In this document: positions 9,413-18,832 of the stretch, one piece after another
Position numbering within the stretch: position 1 is the first letter of the stretch
Layout: each line of letters begins with the position of its first letter
DNA from: Mucilaginibacter ginkgonis
GTDB taxonomy: Bacteria > Bacteroidota > Bacteroidia > Sphingobacteriales > Sphingobacteriaceae
DNA: 64,000 nt
Reading direction: 5' to 3'
Assembly: GCF_009754905.2 (NCBI RefSeq)
Contig: NZ_CP066775.1
Location: forward strand, 1,550,001 to 1,614,000
Position numbers and translations under genes: made by a program
The notes under the pieces: generated by a model
Told to the model about the DNA's origin: nothing
The model's database searches: none
The model's input: the letters and a program-made list of their open reading frames with translations, nothing else

Positions 9413-10334
9413 GGTATCGGTAATTATACCCAACTATAACCACAGTGAATTTCTGCGTCAGCGCATAGATTCGGTATTGGCGCAAACCTACCAGAATATA
9501 GAAGTTATTATTCTTGACGACTGCTCGCCCGACGACAGCAGAGAAATCATCAACGAATATAAATATCACCAAAAGGTAAGTGAGATCGTATTCAATACGG
9601 CAAACAGCGGCAGCACGTTTAAGCAATGGCAAAGAGGGATTGCGTTGGCTAAAGGCGAGTACATCTGGATTGCCGAAAGTGACGACTGGTGCGAACCAAC
9701 CCTATTAGCAACTTTAATGGATGGCCTGCGGAACAATCCTACCACCGGCATAGCTTTTTGCCAGTCGATGTATTATTATGAGCCCAACAAAGTAAAAGAA
9801 ACTACCTACTACCCTTATTACGAGAACGTAGAGGGTGGCAAAGATTTCATTAAACAATACATGCTTAGCAGCAATAAAATAGTAAACGCAAGTATGGCAG
9901 TATGGAAAAAAGATCTGTTTGAAAACGTTGACCTTGAATTTACTTCGTTTAAATTCTGTGGCGACTGGCTGTTCTGGATTTCAATATTAAGCCAGTGCGA
10001 TGTATTTATATCCGGCAAAGTCCTCAACTATTTTCGAAACCATGATAAAGACGTAAGCTCGAGATTTTACAGTACCGGCGATTATTTTATAGAAAATCTG
10101 GAATTATATGACTTACTTCAAGATCGCCATATATTGACGCCCTTTATGCATGAACACCTGGTGAAAGAATTATACGTTAGGTTTTTAGGTGTTAAGAAAC
10201 ATTTGGTAAGGTCTAATATTTATAAAATAAAACGCGCGTTTAACATGCAGGCCGGGCTTGCTAGTCTTTCGCGGCTCTACTTTACCTTAAGAAACCAAGC
10301 TTTTCTTTTGAAACGTTTTATTCTTGCTAAGTAA
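9405..10334 (+). CDS. Family 2 glycosyltransferase
   Basis: A 309-residue GT-A fold enzyme. The N-terminus KVSVIIPNYNHSEFLRQRIDSV is the nucleotide-sugar binding start of GT2 enzymes, followed by ILDDCSPDDS and the metal-binding AESDDW. The C-terminal ~80 residues are helical and basic, suitable for membrane association. It should transfer one sugar from a nucleotide donor to the growing lipid-linked EPS repeat; donor and linkage cannot be told from sequence. It overlaps the flippase gene by 8 bp and converges on the GH-like lipoprotein gene, with only 4 bp between the two stop codons. Confidence 0.88.
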   Translation: MYKVSVIIPNYNHSEFLRQRIDSVLAQTYQNIEVIILDDCSPDDSREIINEYKYHQKVSEIVFNTANSGSTFKQWQRGIALAKGEYIWIAESDDWCEPTLLATLMDGLRNNPTTGIAFCQSMYYYEPNKVKETTYYPYYENVEGGKDFIKQYMLSSNKIVNASMAVWKKDLFENVDLEFTSFKFCGDWLFWISILSQCDVFISGKVLNYFRNHDKDVSSRFYSTGDYFIENLELYDLLQDRHILTPFMHEHLVKELYVRFLGVKKHLVRSNIYKIKRAFNMQAGLASLSRLYFTLRNQAFLLKRFILAK

Positions 10335-10338
10335 CATA

Positions 10339-11943
10339 TTAGTTTACTTCAACAAAAACAGGGGTTTCTGTTACAGTAACACTAAGCTTGCCGTTTGTTA
10401 CCGTTTTGCTTTCGTCTATCGTTGTTGTTGAAGTTGCAGAAAGTGTATGGAACGTTACTTTATTAATACCTGCCAATAGCAGGTCAAAAGTAGCTGTGCG
10501 TTGTTTTTGATCAGGCACCACCAAAACGTAAATGGTTTTAGTACCGTTTTTATAAATGTCTACAATAGGATCAATACATATTGTCTTCTGAAAGCTATAT
10601 CCACCTATTAAGTTTTTTGCCTGAACAATGTAATTTGCCGCAGGCCTGTTCGTAAAATTGGGCAACACTAATCCCGATGACGCATACTGTGTTGAGCTAG
10701 ATAAATTATCGTCATATAAGATATAGAAAAACAACTTCTGAACACTGTTTCGTTCATAAAGCAGTGCGGTGCGTAACAGCCAATCAGCCTGGGTGAGTAT
10801 TTCACTTTTGTTACCAACCGCTAATGCTCGTTGTGGACTTTGCGTATTAACGTCGAAGCCGGCTTCTGTAACCCAAACTGGTAAGTGATTTGCATTTGCC
10901 AGATTAACAAAGCTGGAAGCAATTTGTGAAGCTTCAGAAAGCTCGGGCGCTAATCCTTGCGTGGCTGTACCACCGTTAGATTTATTATTGTTAGTGTAAA
11001 GGTGATAATTTATAATGTCGAAGCAAAGATTTACATTGCCATCTGCTTTATAGCCCCGATTTTGTTTGCACCAATCTATCATTGCCGATACGTATGCCGG
11101 GTCTGCAGCTGCAAGGCCGGCCATCACTACTTTCATATTTGGGTCTGCATTTTTTACACCCACGTCTTTGCCCAGACTCCCTTTATTGCCATCATAAAAC
11201 GCGGAGAGATTGGCCGCATATTCTTGTGCGGTTTGGTGGGCCTTATCACCCTTCCACCATTTATCACGCTCGTTGTCACACTCTATATATTTTATCAGTC
11301 CTAAACCGGTTTTATTCTCGTTAACGCCATCACCGGGCCAGCGCTGGCTATTGTCTATTTTTAAAAGCGATGCATCGACAGCTTTGTTACCACCATACCG
11401 GGCAGCGAACTGAAATGCTGCTTTCGCCTGTAAAACATAACTTCCGGGTTGACTTTTATCTGCACCGTATGGCATCGGCACATTTTCCGCATCACGCTGA
11501 TCTGCGGGATAGGTTTGCAGCAACCAGTCGGGGCAGGTTTTTAAACATACCAATACATCAACATTTTCGGTTTTTAAACGCTGGTACATGGCATCATAAT
11601 TCCAGTTACCGCTGTGGGCCGGATTAAAAGTGTATTTGCCTTGCTGGGATTCTATTCTACTCCAATCCAGATAATGCCGTACACCGGTAAATTGCTTAAT
11701 GGCCTTTAATTTATTTTCGTCGATCTGGCTACCATCACCGCTTAACACATTCCACTCAAACCCGTTTACCCCAAGCATGTTATTAAAGGTGTTTGCCAAA
11801 GTTGCTGCTGCCGGCGTATTTACACCCGAGCTGTCTACTATAGCTGGTGAAGCTGTGGTTAATGCAACCTGATTTTTCTGACAAGATGCCATTAGGCTCC
11901 CTGCAAAAAATAACACTTTAAGATTAGGGGTCAGTAGTTTCAT
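10339..11943 (-). CDS. Clan GH-A-like glycoside hydrolase lipoprotein
   Basis: A roughly 534-residue secreted protein. The ATG at 11943 gives a clean lipoprotein signal (LKVLFFAGSLMASC); starts at 11949 and 12009 are also in frame. The body resembles a TIM-barrel hydrolase of clan GH-A (GH5/GH39-like): YHLDWSRIE-type first strands (HYLDWSRIE), an acid/base candidate in IECDNERDKWW and a nucleophile candidate in VWVTEAGFD. A C-terminal beta domain follows. It is the last gene of the EPS operon, downstream of the two glycosyltransferases, so it may trim or release the polymer at the cell surface. Family and substrate are not certain; the barrel and catalytic Glu pair are inferred from motif spacing. 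Confidence 0.7.
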   Translation of the reverse strand: MKLLTPNLKVLFFAGSLMASCQKNQVALTTASPAIVDSSGVNTPAAATLANTFNNMLGVNGFEWNVLSGDGSQIDENKLKAIKQFTGVRHYLDWSRIESQQGKYTFNPAHSGNWNYDAMYQRLKTENVDVLVCLKTCPDWLLQTYPADQRDAENVPMPYGADKSQPGSYVLQAKAAFQFAARYGGNKAVDASLLKIDNSQRWPGDGVNENKTGLGLIKYIECDNERDKWWKGDKAHQTAQEYAANLSAFYDGNKGSLGKDVGVKNADPNMKVVMAGLAAADPAYVSAMIDWCKQNRGYKADGNVNLCFDIINYHLYTNNNKSNGGTATQGLAPELSEASQIASSFVNLANANHLPVWVTEAGFDVNTQSPQRALAVGNKSEILTQADWLLRTALLYERNSVQKLFFYILYDDNLSSSTQYASSGLVLPNFTNRPAANYIVQAKNLIGGYSFQKTICIDPIVDIYKNGTKTIYVLVVPDQKQRTATFDLLLAGINKVTFHTLSATSTTTIDESKTVTNGKLSVTVTETPVFVEVN

Positions 11944-12017
11944 TAACATACCCAACGGCACAACCAACAGGGATATTGCAGTATTGGTTGTTATAATTGA
12001 TGTGGGCATGTATAAGT

Positions 12018-12929
12018 TTAAGTAGTTCTGGTTAATATATAGTTAATGCACTTGTATTCGGGCGAATTGATATTTAGGCCAAACTCCGCCACCCAATCAA
12101 GATAGTTCATGATCAACTCATCTTTCTTAGGGTCGAATTTCCTTGCGTATAGTTTATTGGATGATATCAATATCAGCGCATCAGCCATAGTTAATACTGT
12201 AGGGTGGTGAGCGCCGTCTTTAAAAATAATGTGTCTCAAATTATCGTTAACCAAGGTGTGCGCAAACCTTGAATTACCTAATATCGTTTGAAAAATAAAT
12301 TCGTCGGGTGCAAAACTTAATCTAAAATAGTTTCTAAGCTTTTTCTCGTTTTTAACTTTATAGACTACGTAAGCTGCACACTCCGGAGTAATGCTAAACC
12401 ATTGCGACCTACCTAGTAATGTCAGCTGTTTAGGTTTCCTTTTTTTGATATGTAGAAAGTTAATAGCGTATTGCAAATGGTAGTGCCCCTTAAACTTGAA
12501 ATCACCAAAACTATAATTCTCTACCCTATGCACACCTTCTTTCCACTCTTTGCCAATTTTCTTGGAGTCGAGAAAACTTTTCCCGGTGTTAGCCATGAAA
12601 AAGGTATTTATCTCTTCTGCATTTTTTAAAGGATAATCCTGCGGGCTTAACAGATTAATGTGACTGTACCCAATCTTTGTTTGCAAGATAGCCTCCATAC
12701 TATCAAGCGTAGCGCGCACTAAACTGTACGTCCCCCAGTCTATCAGAGATCTGTTCTCGATAAAGAATACATTTTGGTAGGCCAGAAGATTCGAAAAAAT
12801 ACCGATATCAGACTTTTTATCTACATGTATGTAAATATCTGCATTAGGGTGTTGTAAGCGTTTTATCAGCCTTTCCAGTTGTTCGGGATAGGCATGGGCA
12901 AGTATCAGGTGTGCAAGTTTTAATGACAT
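12018..12929 (-). CDS. Core-2/I-branching beta-1,6-N-acetylglucosaminyltransferase-like protein (GT14)
   Basis: A 303-residue protein whose start (KLAHLILAHAYPEQLERLIKRL) and following DIYIHVDKKSD, INLLSPQDYPLK and FSFAPDEFIFQT-type segment (LSFAPDEFIFQTIL) match the core-2/I-branching family. Members add N-acetylglucosamine or related sugars as branches; bacterial examples occur in capsule and EPS loci and a few transfer xylose. Here it probably adds a side branch to the EPS repeat unit. It lies 14 bp after the upstream glycosyltransferase gene within the minus-strand operon. The donor sugar is unknown. Confidence 0.85.
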   Translation of the reverse strand: MSLKLAHLILAHAYPEQLERLIKRLQHPNADIYIHVDKKSDIGIFSNLLAYQNVFFIENRSLIDWGTYSLVRATLDSMEAILQTKIGYSHINLLSPQDYPLKNAEEINTFFMANTGKSFLDSKKIGKEWKEGVHRVENYSFGDFKFKGHYHLQYAINFLHIKKRKPKQLTLLGRSQWFSITPECAAYVVYKVKNEKKLRNYFRLSFAPDEFIFQTILGNSRFAHTLVNDNLRHIIFKDGAHHPTVLTMADALILISSNKLYARKFDPKKDELIMNYLDWVAEFGLNINSPEYKCINYILTRTT

Positions 12930-12943
12930 AATTATAATATGCC

Positions 12944-14191
12944 TTAGGCAGTGATAGGGTTATCAAATAATTGTAACTGGTGTGGCGCTTTGTACCTTGA
13001 ACTTAAAGTGCGGGTTATCGCATTATAAATTGCATTAACATGGTTAGTCCAGGTGTGCATAGACGCAAATCGTATACGATCGGCGTGTGCCTCGGGCGAA
13101 TCTTCTTCCAAAGCACGCTTTATCAAAGTAAGGTATTGTTCTTTACTGTTTGCTGTATACGCATATGTTTTAAACATGTCCATTGCTAAGGTTTTGGTAG
13201 CCACAACTGGTTTTCCCATGGCCAGATATTCATCTATCTTACGGGGGTAGTTGCCAACAGTAAGTTCATTGATTACCTGGGGATTGATGCAGATGTCGAA
13301 TGCCGATATGTATGCAGCAAGGTCATCTCCATGTTTAGCACCCAAAAAATGCACATTTTTTAAGAGATGTAATTCGCTGGAAACGAAGCTGTCATCTTCC
13401 GGTCCTATAAGCACAATATTCCAATCGGGATTGTAGCGTGCAATATGTAATAGTATCTCAATATCCAGCCGGCTTGTCAATAAAGCCCCAACATAACCAA
13501 TTACAGGTTTGGGTATTACCGCTATATCCGCAGGCAAATGAGGTGATGAAAAATTGATAAAGGATGCTACGTCGCACCCCTGACCGATATTAAAGCTGTT
13601 ACTGTTGTATTTTTTGCAATAATCTGCCAGGTAATCTGAGTTGGTGAGGCATAGATCGCTTTTCTTTATTACCAACGGCTGACTTATTTTGCCATGCCTG
13701 CGATAATAGTCGGTCGCTAAATAATTGTCCCTGTAATAGTAAATAGAGAATGAAGGGCGTAAAAGTTCTTTTAAGTAAAGACTTCTAAACATATCACCAT
13801 CATTAAATATGATGGTGTCCTTAAAGTCGAGTGCAGTCAACGCCCGTTTTATCACTTCCGCAAAAACCTTATTGTTGCGTTTATTAAATAGTTTAAACAA
13901 CCACTCAGATCGCAACCAATTGATAGATTCTAAAAGTTTATCGGGGTACAGATTCCAAATATTTTCGCTGATCTTGATCAGCCCTGCCTCCTTTTTATTG
14001 ATCACATTCAGCCGGCGCTTTATTTTTTTGTCGCTTCTATGTCTTATCATGGTTATCCGGTCTAAAGCGGGATTCACATAAAGAACACGGTTGTGCTTGC
14101 TAAACTCAATTGCAATATTTTTGCAATTGCTGCCAATTTCTATGTCCCAGGCTTGCTGGCATACTATTAAAATATCTCTTCCCTTTATCAT
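12944..14191 (-). CDS. GT-B fold glycosyltransferase (GT1/GT4-like, TuaH-like)
   Basis: A 415-residue enzyme with two Rossmann-like halves. The N-terminal half begins RDILIVCQQAWDIEIGSN; the C-terminal half has the hallmark VIGYVGALLTSRLDIEIL, WNIVLIGPED, VHFLGAKHGDDLAAYISAFDICINP and the donor-binding region YPRKIDEYLAMGKPVVAT. These are typical of TuaH-like and GT4-like transferases used in teichuronic acid and EPS synthesis. It starts with ATG overlapping the polymerase stop codon by 4 bp (ATGA), showing translational coupling. It likely extends the EPS repeat unit in the cytoplasm before flipping. Confidence 0.85.
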   Translation of the reverse strand: MIKGRDILIVCQQAWDIEIGSNCKNIAIEFSKHNRVLYVNPALDRITMIRHRSDKKIKRRLNVINKKEAGLIKISENIWNLYPDKLLESINWLRSEWLFKLFNKRNNKVFAEVIKRALTALDFKDTIIFNDGDMFRSLYLKELLRPSFSIYYYRDNYLATDYYRRHGKISQPLVIKKSDLCLTNSDYLADYCKKYNSNSFNIGQGCDVASFINFSSPHLPADIAVIPKPVIGYVGALLTSRLDIEILLHIARYNPDWNIVLIGPEDDSFVSSELHLLKNVHFLGAKHGDDLAAYISAFDICINPQVINELTVGNYPRKIDEYLAMGKPVVATKTLAMDMFKTYAYTANSKEQYLTLIKRALEEDSPEAHADRIRFASMHTWTNHVNAIYNAITRTLSSRYKAPHQLQLFDNPITA

Positions 14192-15669
14192 AACGCGTAA
14201 GAAGTTGTGATCTTTTGTTGTTGTTCACGTTTTTCGATATCCAGTTTTAAAGTGATATTGATAAGCGCCGCAAACAAGTAGAAATAAATGTTGATTGGGA
14301 ATTGCACAAGCGCTTCTTGCGGGTAGTTACCTACGCTTAGTACAAAAATGATGAGCACCACAGCCAGGCAATAACTTTTCAATTCCCGGTCATGAATGGC
14401 GAAATAATTTCTAATACCCTGACGAAGAATTACAAAAAGGAATGAGCAAAGTAATACTAGACCTATCCAGCCTTCTTCGACAGCTACGCGCATAAAACCG
14501 CTATCCGGCGGGAAAGATGCCAGATAAGATCCTTTTGAAAACCTTTGCCCCCACATGCCCGTGGCACCAAGGCCGCCACCAAAAGGGTGCGACTGAATGT
14601 AGGGCTGAATACGTTTTTGATTATATTTTCTTACGTTAAAAGAGGGATCATAAGATGGAAAAAAAGCGGTTTGCACACGGTAGATCGCCGTGTTGTGTAT
14701 AGGTATTTTTAAAAATACCCCGAAGAGTCCAACGCAAATAATCCCCACCACGAAGCTTCTTTTGCTAAGCTTTAAGATAAACAGCAACGCTAAACCGGCA
14801 GGAAGCAGCACAAACGCACCTCTAATGCCTGTGTATAATAATGCGACCACGCAAAGCATTGCTATCACAGCCAACATTACTTTTTTGACGACCGATTTTA
14901 CAGCAAACATGAGTGACAAGCACAAAATTGTACTGATCACCATGTTATATGCTGCTGCAACGGGGTCAGAAAAAATAGAAAATCTTCTCCATCGGCCGCC
15001 TATAAAGTATAAATCGGCGTTACTCCAGCTTGTGGCCAGCCAAGCTTTTTCAAATGCGAGAAACCCGTGATATTCTTGCAGAATGGTATATAAGGCTGCA
15101 AAGACAGAAAGTATTAGCCAAGCTTTAATTATCAATCGGATGAAACTAACCGTTTTTATGTGATACATAAAAATGAAGTAGGTTATACACACCACACCCA
15201 AACTACGTATAGTAAAAAGCCACGCCATTTTTGAGTCGGCAACCGGGTTAATAACCTCAAGAATGTTATAGGTAAGCCAAAGCAACACCATTATGCTTAT
15301 CGGACTTTTTAAAAACTCCCATGTCCTGTCATACTTGTGCTTAAGCACAAAGCCAATGATCATAAGTACTTCCATCCCGTCCATTATAAGCCCGGCCGGG
15401 AAGCTTAATAGCATGCGGTTTAACCACATAACCAAGTATGCGGCCACCATTAACGTTATAACGCCAAATGCAGGATAATTTATTACAGCTAAAGCAAACG
15501 GGATACCTACAACAAGCATAATAACCCCTATTGCTGCCAGCGTGCCAAACTGCACCACTGCAGCAGTGAGGATGAGTCCTATTAAAGCTAATCCTATATA
15601 GCCTTTAGGTTGGTAAAACCAATCGGCCCAGGTTTTTGAATTAAATTCTTTTGTTAAAATCATGAACAA
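14188..15669 (-). CDS. O-antigen ligase/polymerase (Wzy-like) membrane protein
   Basis: The 493-residue protein has about 10-12 membrane helices and one long periplasmic loop (~residues 340-410) holding the ligase/polymerase signature region (YNQKRIQPYIQSHPFGGGLGATG). This is the architecture of the Wzy_C/O-antigen ligase superfamily that joins repeat units on the periplasmic face. The Arg and His in that loop fit the family's active region. It stands between the 44-residue membrane peptide gene and the first glycosyltransferase in the operon, and is the only polymerase candidate in the locus. Polymerase is more likely than ligase because a flippase and a copolymerase accompany it. Confidence 0.85.
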   Translation of the reverse strand: MFMILTKEFNSKTWADWFYQPKGYIGLALIGLILTAAVVQFGTLAAIGVIMLVVGIPFALAVINYPAFGVITLMVAAYLVMWLNRMLLSFPAGLIMDGMEVLMIIGFVLKHKYDRTWEFLKSPISIMVLLWLTYNILEVINPVADSKMAWLFTIRSLGVVCITYFIFMYHIKTVSFIRLIIKAWLILSVFAALYTILQEYHGFLAFEKAWLATSWSNADLYFIGGRWRRFSIFSDPVAAAYNMVISTILCLSLMFAVKSVVKKVMLAVIAMLCVVALLYTGIRGAFVLLPAGLALLFILKLSKRSFVVGIICVGLFGVFLKIPIHNTAIYRVQTAFFPSYDPSFNVRKYNQKRIQPYIQSHPFGGGLGATGMWGQRFSKGSYLASFPPDSGFMRVAVEEGWIGLVLLCSFLFVILRQGIRNYFAIHDRELKSYCLAVVLIIFVLSVGNYPQEALVQFPINIYFYLFAALINITLKLDIEKREQQQKITTSYAL

Positions 15670-15677
15670 TCGCTTTG

Positions 15678-15812
15678 TTAAAAGAAAATGATCTTTACGG
15701 CTACGCCTGCCAATACGAATAGTACTGTGCCGGTTGCCAGTACACGTAACGTTACATTAAGTGCAAGCTCAGTTTGACTGCCGTCTTCGATGCGTATTTC
15801 TTCTCTTTTCAT
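15678..15812 (-). CDS. 44-residue single-pass membrane peptide in the EPS operon
   Basis: This open frame starts with ATG at 15812, 14 bp after the stop of the Wzc-like gene, and ends with TAA 9 bp before the polymerase start, so it fills the gap between them. The peptide begins with a charged stretch (KREEIRIEDGSQTE) and then has one hydrophobic segment of about 24 residues ending in KIIFF. A charged cytoplasmic tail plus one membrane helix suits a small partner of the copolymerase or polymerase. I recognise no family. Support comes from its fit between two co-directional genes and its composition; translation is unproven. Confidence 0.6.
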   Translation of the reverse strand: MKREEIRIEDGSQTELALNVTLRVLATGTVLFVLAGVAVKIIFF

Positions 15813-15825
15813 GTTACTTGTGGTT

Positions 15826-18111
15826 TTATATTGCATCTGCCTGGAAATTAGTATTGGTTTTATTTAATACCCAGCCCATCATCCGGCCGTTAAGGCCTTT
15901 CAGATAATCGATCGATGGCTTTGAATCGCCCCGCAGGCTTTGGTTATTCTCAAATAACCCAATGGTATTATCTGTAAACAACATCCATTCCTTTGTTTTT
16001 GATAAAGAATTTAAAGACCCCGTTTCGATAATAATAACATCGAACACAGTTTGCAATTGCTCCAATTTTTCCTGAACACGTTTCTGTGAACTTATTTCCA
16101 GCAATGACACATCACCGCCGCGATTACCCATAATATTAATACGGTCTAAGCCATCTGGAACGAAAGAAGATTGCTCACCAAGGCGTTGTATTTTAGAACC
16201 AATAGGTGTGCTATTACCAATGCCGAGAAGATGAGTTTTTTTACCCGCCAATAATTTGTCAGGCTGATTAGCCTCGAATACATCCGGATCAAATTCGCTT
16301 TCGTGCAGAAATTCCTCCAAGAACAGTTTAGGTTTCACCATTTCTGTGATCACGGGATGAATAAAATTGCCGTCTATCAGTAATACCTTTTTATTGCTAA
16401 TTGCATAAGCATAAGCCAGGCTTAATGAAAACAACGTCTTCCCTTGCAGTCCATTCAAACTGGTAATGCCAAGTGTAATCTGGTCGCTAAGTTTGCTATC
16501 TATTTCGAACCTGATGTTGCGCAACAGGTTTCTATATAAAGTCATGCTGCCATTAATATCACTTTGTTCTTTAAAACGGGCTTTGCTTTTTGGTATCTCG
16601 GGCACAAAGTTTAGTTCTCCCAAAACCTTTATGGCCGTTAACCTTTCCAGGTCATCGCGGTTCCTAACATGACTGTCAAAATAAAATAGCGCCAGTATGA
16701 TTACCATACACAAAACAAAACTTACACAACCTGAAAGCGCAATGAGTAAGATTTTTTTTGATGGCTGCTTGATACCAGGAAGGGCAGCATGCAGCTGCCT
16801 AAGCTGAACCGGCAATGCATTTTGCACGTTCGCCTGATTGTATTTATCCTGCACGTCAAGATATTCTTTTGTGGCAATATCTATATCGCGGTCAAGTGAA
16901 CTTACCACGGCTTGAGCAGGTACCAAACCATTTAAGCGTCCTTTTAAAGCGCCAATTTGCTTGTCCAAAGAGCCTGCACTAAAGCGCGCAATCTCCAGGT
17001 TGTTTTCCATCTTTAGCTTTTCTTGTACAAGGTTGTCTTTTGCTGCCAAAGGATTTGAGATGTATTTATCGGTCGACTGATTGATCTCTTCTGTCAAGGC
17101 GTTTTGTAACGAGTCGAGAGACTTTTTATATTTCGGATCGAAGTTGTTTTCGAGGTATTTATTATTCGTCACTCTTAACCTTTCGCGCGTCACTAAAATT
17201 GCAGCGTTAACTTTGGTTGTAGTAGATTCGAGGTATTTACGGTCTTTAGGATCAAACCGGCTATCAATACTTTTCAACGTACCAGTATAGGCAATAACGT
17301 CTTTATTCGCTTGTTGGCGATAACCTTCAAGACTGTTCAATTGGTCGTAGGCGTCTTTAGACTCATTGGCCATGTCAAGTATATTGTGCTTAACCTTATA
17401 GCTCTCCAGTTCCGCGATTTTCTGCCTCATCGCCGTTTGTTTTTCTACTAATAGCTTGCCCAAGAACTCGGTCGATTTGTTATGGCCCTGGCTAAGGTTA
17501 GCGGTATAGTAGTTGATAAACTTGTCTGACAGTTGATTTACGATAAACGCTGACAGTGCAGGGTTTTCTGTATCACATTCAATACTGATAAAGTCGCTGC
17601 CATCGCTATGAAATATTTTAAGGTTCTTTTTAAGCAGGTGCCCTGCATCGTAACCTGCCGCACTTATTAAGGAATCGGCAGCGTGCTCTGTAGGTATTGC
17701 TGGGTTAAGTAACTCATAATCAAGCTGCTTCTTTTCAAGCAAGGCAATAGTAGATAAAAGCTGTACCTTTGTTAGACCAAAGTTGGCCGCTGCCATTTTC
17801 CTAAAGGTGGGCTTCACGGTCAAATCATGCAAAAGCAGTTGGTAACCTACCTGGTTTATTACCCTGTCAAGTTGAATGGATTCTATCAGGTTTATAAACT
17901 CATTACCTAAATTTTCATCGCGGCGATTATCATTATTATTCATCACCCGTTGGCTCTGGTCAACCAGGCCGGTAACGATCTGAGTTTTGGCTACGTAGCT
18001 GTCTGGGATGTATTTAACCAGGAAATATGCGCCTGCCATTGCTATGGCAGGGATGAGAAAAAGCATAAGTTTATGCCTTTTTATCATCATGAAATAATTT
18101 TTGATCTCCAT
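15826..18111 (-). CDS. Wzc-like polysaccharide copolymerase with altered BY-kinase domain
   Basis: A 761-residue protein with N-terminal helix ~14-34, a long periplasmic coiled-coil section (~200-440), a second helix (~480-500) and a cytoplasmic P-loop domain (~540-761). The P-loop region (TSLNGLQGKTLFSLSLA) keeps GKT, but the Walker A' strand is LLIDGNFIHP, with the second Asp replaced by Asn, and the Walker B strand is DVIIIETGS with Glu in place of Asp. No Tyr cluster ends the chain. Proteins of this family set polymer length and couple polymerisation to export. Its start shares one base with the stop of the TolC-like gene (TAATG). Kinase activity is doubtful; nucleotide binding is possible. 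Confidence 0.82.
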   Translation of the reverse strand: MEIKNYFMMIKRHKLMLFLIPAIAMAGAYFLVKYIPDSYVAKTQIVTGLVDQSQRVMNNNDNRRDENLGNEFINLIESIQLDRVINQVGYQLLLHDLTVKPTFRKMAAANFGLTKVQLLSTIALLEKKQLDYELLNPAIPTEHAADSLISAAGYDAGHLLKKNLKIFHSDGSDFISIECDTENPALSAFIVNQLSDKFINYYTANLSQGHNKSTEFLGKLLVEKQTAMRQKIAELESYKVKHNILDMANESKDAYDQLNSLEGYRQQANKDVIAYTGTLKSIDSRFDPKDRKYLESTTTKVNAAILVTRERLRVTNNKYLENNFDPKYKKSLDSLQNALTEEINQSTDKYISNPLAAKDNLVQEKLKMENNLEIARFSAGSLDKQIGALKGRLNGLVPAQAVVSSLDRDIDIATKEYLDVQDKYNQANVQNALPVQLRQLHAALPGIKQPSKKILLIALSGCVSFVLCMVIILALFYFDSHVRNRDDLERLTAIKVLGELNFVPEIPKSKARFKEQSDINGSMTLYRNLLRNIRFEIDSKLSDQITLGITSLNGLQGKTLFSLSLAYAYAISNKKVLLIDGNFIHPVITEMVKPKLFLEEFLHESEFDPDVFEANQPDKLLAGKKTHLLGIGNSTPIGSKIQRLGEQSSFVPDGLDRINIMGNRGGDVSLLEISSQKRVQEKLEQLQTVFDVIIIETGSLNSLSKTKEWMLFTDNTIGLFENNQSLRGDSKPSIDYLKGLNGRMMGWVLNKTNTNFQADAI

Positions 18112-18794
18112 TATTTTATGCTTTCAAGTTTTACACCCAAAAGCTCTTCTAAGGCAGCCTTAGTTGTGAATACGCCCGTTTCTGCATGCACTAATGATTG
18201 ATTCTGCTCGGTAGTATTTAATACGGCACGTTGGTAGTCATCAAGTGTAGATTCGCCTTTCTCAAACTTGTAGCGCAGTTGTTTTACCAATGTTTGCGCA
18301 TCTGTAAAAGACTGTGTCCTTATTTTAAGCTGGGCCCGTTGTTCCAGGTAGGCGAAATATTTTTCTTTGACGCGTTCTGTCAAGTTTAAACTTATTTGCG
18401 TTTCTGCGAGCTGCGCCACTTTATACTGCGCGCGCGCTTCTTTAACAGCAAAAGGTCTTTCGAGTATTGTGCCTACATTTAAGTTAATTCCTATTTGGTA
18501 GCCATTAAACAGGTTAGGATTAACAATATCTACCGAGGTATTTGGACGATAGTAGTAAGAAAGATTAAGGGCTTCAAGGTATCCTACCTGTGCTTTGCCA
18601 ATCCCGCTTTTCGCGATGGTGGTTTGGTAGGTACGGGCCTGCACTTCCGGATAATTTTTTTGAGCAGTTGCAACAAGTTTATCTATGTAAGCATAAGATA
18701 TGTCTGGTACAATGCTTTCCTGAGCTTTTACAGTAGAAAAGGCACTTATGAATAAGGTTGTAAATAGCAAGAATGGTGTTGATCTGATTAGCAT
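18111..18794 (-). CDS. Half-length TolC-like outer-membrane protein
   Basis: The 227-residue product has a signal peptide (LLFTTLFISAFSTVKA) and one TolC-type repeat: helix, two beta strands (LNLSYYYRPNTSVDIVN and YQIGINLNVGTILERPF) and long coiled helices to the end. Full TolC proteins are about twice this length with two such repeats, so this would need to oligomerise as more subunits to form a barrel. It lies directly before the Wzc-like gene, where loci of this type normally encode Wza. It may therefore form the export channel. TolC family membership is well supported; the channel role is inferred. It is not obviously truncated, since both ends look natural. Confidence 0.75.
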   Translation of the reverse strand: MLIRSTPFLLFTTLFISAFSTVKAQESIVPDISYAYIDKLVATAQKNYPEVQARTYQTTIAKSGIGKAQVGYLEALNLSYYYRPNTSVDIVNPNLFNGYQIGINLNVGTILERPFAVKEARAQYKVAQLAETQISLNLTERVKEKYFAYLEQRAQLKIRTQSFTDAQTLVKQLRYKFEKGESTLDDYQRAVLNTTEQNQSLVHAETGVFTTKAALEELLGVKLESIK

Positions 18795-18832
18795 ATAATT
18801 TGTTTTTGATTAAGTATTTGCATTTATGCCGG

